Origin: Rhodospirillaceae bacterium
GTDB lineage: Bacteria; Pseudomonadota; Alphaproteobacteria; UBA8366; GCA-2717185
Direction: 5' to 3'
Assembly: GCA_018660965.1 (NCBI GenBank)
Contig: JABJJH010000539.1
Coordinates: 1 to 10,704 of the forward strand
DNA: 10,704 bases
Shown: positions 1 through 5,634 of the stretch, in pieces
Layout of the letters: each line of letters begins with the position of its first letter
How positions within the stretch are numbered: the stretch's first letter is position 1
The notes under the pieces: model-generated
Told to the model about the DNA's origin: nothing
Databases searched by the model: none
Seen by the model: only the letters and a program-made list of their open reading frames with translations
Program-made: the position numbers and the translations under genes

Positions 1-1
1 C

Positions 2-337
2 CCGATCGGCTTTTTGCTGGGGTGGATTTTGCTGGATCTGGCCGCCGCCGGGCTGTGGGCGCCGGCGCTTATCCTGCCGCTGTATTATCTCGCCGACGCC
101 ACCATCACCTTGACCCGGCGCGCGCTGCGGGGTGAAAAAATCTGGCGCGCCCACCGCGAACATTTTTACCAACGCGCCACCCAGAACGGCCGCAGCCACG
201 CCCAGGTCAGCCTGACGATTCTGAGCGGCAATGTGACGTTGGTCGCCCTGGCGGTCGCCGCGCTGTCCTGGCCCTGGGTTGCGCTGGGCGCGGCGGCCCT
301 GACCGTCGCCATCCTGCTGTGGCGACTGGGGCGTTGA
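2..337 (+). CDS. Family-4 glycosyltransferase (WecA/MraY-like), C-terminal part
   Basis: The reading frame is open from base 2, so the gene begins before the window and only about 111 C-terminal residues are seen; the TTG at 14 is an internal Leu codon, not a start. Two strongly hydrophobic stretches at the beginning and one near the end are membrane helices. Between them lies a cytosolic loop with LADATITLTRR followed by GEKIWRAHREHFYQRA. This arrangement, with the AHREHFYQ segment, is typical of the last cytoplasmic loop of polyprenyl-phosphate N-acetylhexosamine-1-phosphate transferases, which load a sugar phosphate onto undecaprenyl phosphate at the inner membrane for O-antigen, capsule or other surface glycans. 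The gene converges on the minus-strand block and is probably unrelated to it. The family call is from motif recognition; the exact substrate cannot be told from the tail. Confidence 0.75.
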   Translation, partial: PIGFLLGWILLDLAAAGLWAPALILPLYYLADATITLTRRALRGEKIWRAHREHFYQRATQNGRSHAQVSLTILSGNVTLVALAVAALSWPWVALGAAALTVAILLWRLGR

Positions 338-544
338 CCGCTGGGCTTTGGGCTCACGCAATCTCCCGGTGGCTCAATCCCTGACGCAAACCGACAAATA
401 TCAGGCCGCGTTTTTCCATGCCAAGCTGTTTATATATCGTTTCCATGACAACACTCCTCCTATGCCATTCATAGAGTGCTGCACTTCATCTTGGAGACTA
501 AATTAATCCCAAATAGAGAAAAATGGACACAGTGCGGACACAGC
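338..544. other. Intergenic region between convergent genes, with IS remnant
   Basis: This 207-base gap separates the glycosyltransferase stop from the stop of the porphyrinogen oxidase. It is more AT-rich than its flanks, especially 480-525. Its left half holds a truncated IS30-like transposase start (354-446) with its leader. Its right half contains the octamer GGACACAG twice (525-532 and 536-543). The end of the neighbouring oxidase gene contributes a small 5-bp hairpin, CTTAG-AGT-CTAAG on the minus strand, which includes the stop codon but has no T-run. No convincing rho-independent terminator was seen for either converging gene. Confidence 0.6.
354..446 (-). pseudogene. IS30-family transposase remnant (first 30 codons)
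   Basis: Reading the minus strand from the ATG at 446 gives a 30-residue peptide beginning METIYKQLGMEKRGLIF and ending GLSHREIA before a TGA at 354-356. This matches the N-terminal helix-turn-helix start of IS30-family transposases, in which an ExR..I..L...G.S..EIA pattern precedes the rest of a DNA-binding domain and a DDE catalytic domain of about 300 residues. All of that is missing, so the element was cut off just after the first helices and joined to sequence next to the glycosyltransferase stop. A strong ribosome binding site, GGAGGAG at 454-460, lies 7 bases upstream of the ATG, as expected of a genuine former start. The upstream stretch AAGATGAAGTGCAGCACTCT (minus strand, about 473-492) may belong to the terminal inverted repeat. 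No second end was found. Confidence 0.7.
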
Positions 545-1948
545 TTAGACTCTAAGATGCCCCAAACCGGCTATCGTCGTCGGCGAAGATTCCTTTTCCT
601 GCTTGAGATAACCATCCGCCGCCAGGGCGGTTTCCTGAGCGACCTCCAGGCATGTCGCCACCGAAGGACCCGCCAGGTAGTTTCCCGTCAGGTACAACCC
701 GGACAGCCGGTCCGCCGTTGTCGTCAAATCCTTGACGAGCGCAGGGTGTCCCATCCCGTATTGTGGCAACCCAAGCGGCCAATGGCGCACGCGCGCCACG
801 GTTGGCTCGCCGACGGCGCCGATGAGATCATGAAATTCACCACGGGCCAGGTTCACCAAATCCGGCGCTGGCAGTCGAGCTATATCGGGCGACCGGGCGC
901 CGCCGATATAGGCGGAAACGGCGACATGGTCGCGCGGCGCGCGGTTCGGAAACATGGTTGAACAAAACTGTGCGCCAACGACGTTCCGGTTTTCCGACTC
1001 ACTTGTCAGGAATCCAAGACCATCCAGGGGGTGCGCGACTTGTTCACGATGAAACCCGAGGAAGACGACCGCCAGCGGGGGCGCGTAAATCTGTTCCGCC
1101 GCGCGGGCTCCCGCCGGATCAACGTCGGCGATTAACCGCGCCGCGACGTGCGGTTGCGTGGCGACAATCACCACCTTGGCGTTCACCGCCCCCGCATCCC
1201 CCACATCGATGTGGAAACCGTCGGCGCGTCGCGAAATTTTACGCACGACGACACCAGTGCGAATCGCATCGCCAAGGTTCCGCGCCATCGCGCTGGGAAG
1301 GGTTGAAATCCCACCGCGCCACGAAAACAGACGGGTTCCCGGCATTTTTCCGCCCTCGCGGCGCCGGTGAATCATCCCCAGCGTTACCGAGCCGTATTTC
1401 TTTTCAAGCGCGACGAGTTTTGGAAAAATAGCCAAAACCGATAGATCCGCCGCGCGCCCCGCATATATGCCCGCGACCAGGGGGTCGATCACACGTTCGG
1501 CGACTTCCCGTCCAAAGCGGCGCGAACAAAACGCCATGACGCTCTCATCCTCCCCATCGCTTCGATGCGGCAACAGCAAATCAGCCAGCAATCGGATCTT
1601 GGCGATGGGCGACAAATATTTCGCCGTCATGAGACCAAAGGGCCCCACGGGGATCGCCGCGAGCGTCCCATCATCCACCAGATAGCGATGGCGAACGCCG
1701 GAACCAAGGTCGCATCGCTGGTCATCCAGCCCAAGGTCCGTCGAGGCTTTTCCAGCGGCGGGGATATGAGCGTTCATCGTGCTTGGCCCATGCTCCATGA
1801 GAAACCCGCCAAGGGTTTCGGACACCGCATTGCCGCCAATTTGCGCCTGGCGCTCCAGAACCAAAACCTCGTGACCCCGGCGTTTCAGGTCGTAAGCCGC
1901 CGCCAAGCCGGAAACCCCACCACCAATGACGACAGCATCCGTATTCAT
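545..1948 (-). CDS. HemY-type protoporphyrinogen/coproporphyrinogen oxidase
   Basis: A 467-residue FAD protein of the monoamine oxidase/HemY fold, close to the usual family length. It opens with the dinucleotide-binding motif IGGGVSG (residues 8-14) and an acidic residue at the end of the second strand (E32), followed by IGGN (37-40). DPLVAGIYAG (155-164), GGISTLP (212-218) and the C-terminal flavin motif GNYLAGPSVATC (422-433) are characteristic of protoporphyrinogen oxidases. The family removes six electrons from protoporphyrinogen IX, or coproporphyrinogen III in the coproporphyrin route, usually with oxygen as acceptor. There is no signal peptide or obvious membrane helix, so it is cytosolic or peripheral. 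Its ATG overlaps the radical SAM stop as ATGA, implying translational coupling and a joint role in tetrapyrrole chemistry. The substrate is uncertain, so no symbol is given. The last 18 residues form a polar tail beyond the conserved fold. Confidence 0.85.
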   Translation of the reverse strand: MNTDAVVIGGGVSGLAAAYDLKRRGHEVLVLERQAQIGGNAVSETLGGFLMEHGPSTMNAHIPAAGKASTDLGLDDQRCDLGSGVRHRYLVDDGTLAAIPVGPFGLMTAKYLSPIAKIRLLADLLLPHRSDGEDESVMAFCSRRFGREVAERVIDPLVAGIYAGRAADLSVLAIFPKLVALEKKYGSVTLGMIHRRREGGKMPGTRLFSWRGGISTLPSAMARNLGDAIRTGVVVRKISRRADGFHIDVGDAGAVNAKVVIVATQPHVAARLIADVDPAGARAAEQIYAPPLAVVFLGFHREQVAHPLDGLGFLTSESENRNVVGAQFCSTMFPNRAPRDHVAVSAYIGGARSPDIARLPAPDLVNLARGEFHDLIGAVGEPTVARVRHWPLGLPQYGMGHPALVKDLTTTADRLSGLYLTGNYLAGPSVATCLEVAQETALAADGYLKQEKESSPTTIAGLGHLRV

Positions 1949-3222
1949 GGCGCAGGTCCTGGCGCTGTTGGGCCCCGCCCGCCCAAACGCCGGCTGGCGG
2001 TTTTCGCCAGCGCCGACATGACGGCGTCGGTCACTTCATGGCCCTTGTTGGCGCGGACATGCTCCTCCGCCTTCTGGCGCACGAAGCGGCGCACGAACGC
2101 GGGAATACGGGCCAGCCACTCTTCCGCTTCCGGCGTCCACCGAAGCGCGGCGCCGGTCTCGCTGAGTGGTTCGATGACAGCGCCGCCTTGGGGCTGGTAG
2201 GCACAGAGAAAATCCTCTCCCATCAACGCGCCATCGCGCGCCAACGGCCTTGCCCGGCAGCCACCGCAAATCTTGGCGTACTCGCAAGCGCCGCACCGAC
2301 CTTCCAACACTGGCTTGCGCAAAGCCTGGAATTGCGGCGCGTCCCGCCAGATATCCGCGAAGTTCTGTCCCCGGATCGAACCGACTTCTTCCTCCATGTA
2401 AGGACAGGCCGTGACGCCGCCATCCGGCGTGACCCGGCAATACCGCGTACCGGCCAGGCAGCCACCGGCTTCATAGCCGTGCGCCGCGGTGATGGGCCAG
2501 TCGGGGTCCAGTTCCCAGGCCATGCGCTTGAAATGCGGCGCGCATTTGGCCCTGATCATAAGGTCCGTCTCCCGCCGCGCCGCCGCCGTGACGCGGCGCA
2601 TGACCCGGTCATAGGTTTCCGCCGAAACATTCGTCGCCTTTTCCCCCCGCCCCGTGCAAACCAGAAAAAAGATATTCAACACGAAGGCTCCGACGTCGCG
2701 GGCATAGCCGATCATATCGTCCAGTTCATGGGCGTTGTCGTCATTGACGGAGAAATGGATCTGGAAACGCAAATCGTTTCGGCGACAGGCGTCGATGGCG
2801 GCTTGCGCCCGGCTCCAGGATCCCGGAAATCCGCGAAAGGCGTCATGCGCGGGCGCATCCAGGGAATCGAGACTGACGCCCACACCCTGAAGTCCGGCCT
2901 CCTTGAGGGCGATCACGCGCCGGTCGTTGAGCCCCATGCCGTTGGTCCCGAGCACCGCCATCAACCCAAGGCCCGAGGCATGGGCGACAAGTTCCGTCAG
3001 ATCGGCCCGCAATAGCGGCTCGCCGCCGGTAAAGACGACCATCGTCTCTTCACTGAGATTAACGATGTCGTCCAGCAGGCCCTTGACCTCCGTCGTCGTC
3101 AGTTCCCCGCTATCGTCGCTTTCTCGCGTCCCGGCGTCCAAATAGCAATGCGCGCAATTTAAATTACACCGGCGCGTCAGGTTGAGGGCGACCAGAAAAG
3201 GCGGTTCAGTGGCGTCTTTCAT
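1945..3222 (-). CDS. Radical SAM/SPASM protein, AhbD/NirJ-like, with C-terminal PCP_red domain
   Basis: Counting from the ATG at 3222 (425 residues), the radical SAM cluster motif CNLNCAHC supplies C19, C23 and C26, and the SAM-binding GGEP follows at about 66-69. A SPASM-type region at about 255-340 carries C255, C262, C273, C310, C313, C319, C322 and C340, with ACPYMEEEVGSIR and CGGCRAR segments resembling AhbD (haem synthase) and NirJ (haem d1 synthesis). Residues about 361-405 form a PCP_red-like domain beginning LRWTPEAEEWLARIPAFVRR, also seen as repeats in the upstream stress protein. The likely role is radical chemistry on a porphyrin or iron-porphyrin; the precise reaction is unknown. 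Start choice: the frame can begin at a TTG at 3252 that overlaps the upstream stop (TTGA), but the ATG at 3222 has a GGGA about 10 bases upstream and is preferred. The stop overlaps the next gene's ATG. Confidence 0.85.
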   Translation of the reverse strand: MKDATEPPFLVALNLTRRCNLNCAHCYLDAGTRESDDSGELTTTEVKGLLDDIVNLSEETMVVFTGGEPLLRADLTELVAHASGLGLMAVLGTNGMGLNDRRVIALKEAGLQGVGVSLDSLDAPAHDAFRGFPGSWSRAQAAIDACRRNDLRFQIHFSVNDDNAHELDDMIGYARDVGAFVLNIFFLVCTGRGEKATNVSAETYDRVMRRVTAAARRETDLMIRAKCAPHFKRMAWELDPDWPITAAHGYEAGGCLAGTRYCRVTPDGGVTACPYMEEEVGSIRGQNFADIWRDAPQFQALRKPVLEGRCGACEYAKICGGCRARPLARDGALMGEDFLCAYQPQGGAVIEPLSETGAALRWTPEAEEWLARIPAFVRRFVRQKAEEHVRANKGHEVTDAVMSALAKTASRRLGGRGPTAPGPAP

Positions 3223-3248
3223 CGAAATTATTCCCGCACCTTCACGAA

Positions 3249-5327
3249 TCAATTCTTGTACTGTCCCGGCGTCGATTCCGAATGGAACCCGCCCATGCCT
3301 TCCCAGGCTTCGCCCGCCTTGTCGATCGCCGCGCCGTTCACGATCTCCAGTCCCAATTCACGGGCGCATCGTTCGATTTCCTGAACCACCATGGGGCGGA
3401 TGAAGTCCGGAATGCGCTCGATCCGCGCCGCGGCGTCGGGTGTTCGGGCCATGCTCGTCTTGCGTTTGGCAGACCCTTCGCCCCACGCCGCGTATTTTTC
3501 CTCCACAAGGTCCAATGTGATCGTCTTCTCGCCTGCGTCGCGGGCGAAGGCTTCGACGCGCTTCCTTGTCATCTCGCGCATGAAGCCTTCCGGCACGCGG
3601 GCCAAACGGGTCTCGGCTTCCGGTGACCAAACGAGGGGGTCCGCCGCTGCATCCTCCGCCTGAGACGCTGCAGCGGTTTCCGTATTGTCCTCGGCAGCCG
3701 GCACCGGACACATGGCCTTGCGGGCTTCGATAACGCCTTCTTCCGCCAATTCGAAGGAAATTTCCGTAAGGCCGCGCTCCAGAGCCAGATCTTCAATGCC
3801 CGCCTTGACCGTCGCGCGGACCATTTCCGGCACCTTGGCGGTGCGGGCCAGCGCCGCCGCCGACCAGACGGGGCGGTCGCTATCGGCCAAATCGAGAAAC
3901 GGCGATACATGCTTCGGCATGACCTTGTCACTGTGATCGCGCCGGGCGCGTTTGATGGCGCGTAGCCGAATATTGTCCAAGACAGCCGCGTCGGTCACGC
4001 TGGCGAGCAGTTTTTCCGCCGCAGCGCTCCACGCCAAATCACGTTGCTTGCCGGCGTCATTACTGGAAAACCCGGGCATGGCCTTACCCATCACCTCATC
4101 CACGAGGTCGGACGTCACGAAGGTGTGGCCCAGTTTTTGAGTATGGCGCAGAACCATGCGCCGGGCCATGTCGCGAACAAATTCAGGCGCTCGGGATATC
4201 TTCTTTTCCGCCTCGACGCTCCACGCCACCGTCTCCTCGGCAACAATATCGAGGGGCGGCGTATAGGTGGTCTGGGTCAACCACATGTGGCACGGCGCCA
4301 GCCGCAACAGGTTTTCCGCATTGCCGCCGATATCGAGTTCATCATCCGCATGAACGCCCGTTTTGCCCACCACCAACAAACTTGCGCCCACCTCCTCCAG
4401 GTAACCGAGGATCGCTTTGTACGGTTTCCCATCCAAAAGTTTAGTGGAAAGCTTTACGCCCAAATCGTCGGCGATGGTCTCGGCGACATCCAGATGGGAC
4501 TGATAAATCTTGGCGATGCCGTCGTCGATCAATTCCTCATGCAGTTGTTCCTGCTCCTTGAAGCGGAAAACCTTACCCGCCTCCTCACTAAGCACGCCCG
4601 CAATCTTGTTGAACGCGACATAGTGATAATAGGGATCGTAGGCGGCCACCGCATGAACCGCCGCACCGGTTCGCGCGGCTAGGTCGAGCGCCGTCATCAA
4701 GGCGCCATAGGAAAGCGGCGACCCATCGACGCCCACAACGATGGGGCCGTCGCCGACCGATCTTTTCGGATCGCGCACCACGAAAGTATCGATGGGAGAC
4801 CGCCGAACAACCCGTTCCGCGACCGTGCCAATCAGGCTTCCCGGCACCGCTCCCAAACCAAGCGCACCGATGGCCAATACGTCGTACTCGCCGCTTCGGG
4901 CGGCCTCCACCACCCTGGTGTAATTCTTGCCTTCGGGGCTGAGTCTTTTAAAGGCGACCCCGGCGGCGTCGCAAGCCGCCTTACCGGCGTCATGGTAGCT
5001 ATCGGAGATGATGTTCAGACCACGGCTGATCAGATCGTCGTGAACGTCACGCTGGCGCCCCATTTCCTCTTCTTCCAGATAACGTTCGGGCAAGCCGCCT
5101 TCCATCATCTTGAAGCGCCGGTCGTGCAACATCGCCGCATAAGCGTGAATGCCGGTGATGACGCCGTCGGCGGATTTAGCCAACCGGGCCGCCTCTTCAA
5201 GCGCCCTGTTGGCGTGTTCGGACGCGTCAAGCGCAACCAAAATGCGCGCCAGCGGCGCGGGCGCTGTGTCTCCCACGCCCTTGTCTTTCGGAATGGTGGC
5301 AGCTTGCGGAGAAACGGATGCGGTCAT
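3249..5327 (-). CDS. Tandem universal stress protein fused to five PCP_red-like repeats
   Basis: A 692-residue soluble protein. Residues about 27-186 are a first UspA domain with an intact ATP-binding signature G154-x2-G157-x9-G167-T168. Residues about 194-352 are a second UspA domain whose signature is slightly altered (G321-x2-G324-x9-G334-G335-N). The C-terminal half holds repeats of about 50 residues, each starting with a variant of W-S-x-E-A-E and running into R-x-P-x-F-[VI]-R: about 366-412, 430-477 (degenerate), 486-535, 565-612 and 626-675. They resemble PCP_red, the C-terminal domain of the BchB/ChlB subunit of dark protochlorophyllide reductase, which helps form the substrate pocket. 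A tetrapyrrole-carrying or sensing role is inferred. The start ATG has AAGGAAA at 5336-5342. It is the first gene after the FNR-type promoter and is followed directly by the radical SAM gene that shares the same repeat. Confidence 0.85.
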   Translation of the reverse strand: MTASVSPQAATIPKDKGVGDTAPAPLARILVALDASEHANRALEEAARLAKSADGVITGIHAYAAMLHDRRFKMMEGGLPERYLEEEEMGRQRDVHDDLISRGLNIISDSYHDAGKAACDAAGVAFKRLSPEGKNYTRVVEAARSGEYDVLAIGALGLGAVPGSLIGTVAERVVRRSPIDTFVVRDPKRSVGDGPIVVGVDGSPLSYGALMTALDLAARTGAAVHAVAAYDPYYHYVAFNKIAGVLSEEAGKVFRFKEQEQLHEELIDDGIAKIYQSHLDVAETIADDLGVKLSTKLLDGKPYKAILGYLEEVGASLLVVGKTGVHADDELDIGGNAENLLRLAPCHMWLTQTTYTPPLDIVAEETVAWSVEAEKKISRAPEFVRDMARRMVLRHTQKLGHTFVTSDLVDEVMGKAMPGFSSNDAGKQRDLAWSAAAEKLLASVTDAAVLDNIRLRAIKRARRDHSDKVMPKHVSPFLDLADSDRPVWSAAALARTAKVPEMVRATVKAGIEDLALERGLTEISFELAEEGVIEARKAMCPVPAAEDNTETAAASQAEDAAADPLVWSPEAETRLARVPEGFMREMTRKRVEAFARDAGEKTITLDLVEEKYAAWGEGSAKRKTSMARTPDAAARIERIPDFIRPMVVQEIERCARELGLEIVNGAAIDKAGEAWEGMGGFHSESTPGQYKN

Positions 5328-5383
5328 CGTTATGCTTTCCTTGGGAATGGCGCCTTCGAATTCGCGCCGCCATAATCCAGGCC

Positions 5384-5426
5384 ATAATCATGCAGGGGCG
5401 CCGACCACGCTTTGATCTGCATCAAA
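5384..5426 (-). promoter_or_regulatory. FNR/FixK-type operator and class II promoter
   Basis: The palindrome TTTGATCTGCATCAAA (5411-5426) matches the FNR/ANR/FixK consensus TTGAT-N4-ATCAA perfectly, centred at 5418.5. On the minus strand a GATTAT hexamer (5384-5389) is centred 32 bases downstream, the spacing of a class II activated promoter (site at -41.5, -10 hexamer at -12 to -7). This predicts a transcript start near 5377, about 50 bases before the stress-protein ATG. The operator overlaps the stop codon of the 69-residue gene. It implies that the stress protein, radical SAM and porphyrinogen oxidase genes can be induced at low oxygen, independently of the respiratory genes upstream. The binding motif and spacing are seen; the regulator and its activity are inferred. 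Confidence 0.75.
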
Positions 5427-5631
5427 CCTGATTTTGACGGCGGATCGCGCCAATCGCGCACAGTAAAAGCCCGGTCGCGATGAGCATGACGTGGAAGGGC
5501 GCAACATCAAACGCGCCGCGCCATGACAGCATGATGTCCAGCGTGCCCAGAATGACCAGGATGACGCCGAATATTCGAAATACGGCGCCCCGGCCCGCGC
5601 CTTGGGATGTGTGGGAGGGCTCGCCGGTCAT
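5422..5631 (-). CDS. Small two-helix membrane protein of unknown function
   Basis: A 69-residue protein with a short polar N-terminus, two hydrophobic helices (about residues 17-36 and 45-63) and a basic RRQNQ tail. I do not recognise a family. It starts only 3 bases after the stop of the cytochrome/haem b fusion gene, with AAGGGG a little upstream of the ATG overlapping that gene's end, so it is almost certainly co-translated as the last member of the respiratory module. Small membrane proteins are common in oxidase operons as assembly or accessory subunits (for example CydX, CcoQ), and such a role is plausible here, but the sequence does not resemble CydX, which has a single helix. Its stop codon lies within the FNR-type operator. 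Confidence 0.7.
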   Translation of the reverse strand: MTGEPSHTSQGAGRGAVFRIFGVILVILGTLDIMLSWRGAFDVAPFHVMLIATGLLLCAIGAIRRQNQV

Positions 5632-5634
5632 GGC

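Noticed and set aside
541..553. CTTAG-AGT-CTAAG hairpin at the end of the porphyrinogen oxidase gene as a terminator
   Set aside because: The stem is only 5 bp, includes the stop codon, is AT-rich and has no following T-run, so it is too weak to call a rho-independent terminator.
476..961. Plus-strand open frame of 161 codons entering the porphyrinogen oxidase gene
   Set aside because: It is antisense to the conserved C-terminal flavin motif region and lacks a ribosome binding site and any recognisable domain.
2038..3015. Plus-strand open frame of 325 codons opposite the radical SAM gene
   Set aside because: The cysteine motifs and SPASM pattern are on the minus strand; this frame has no family features.
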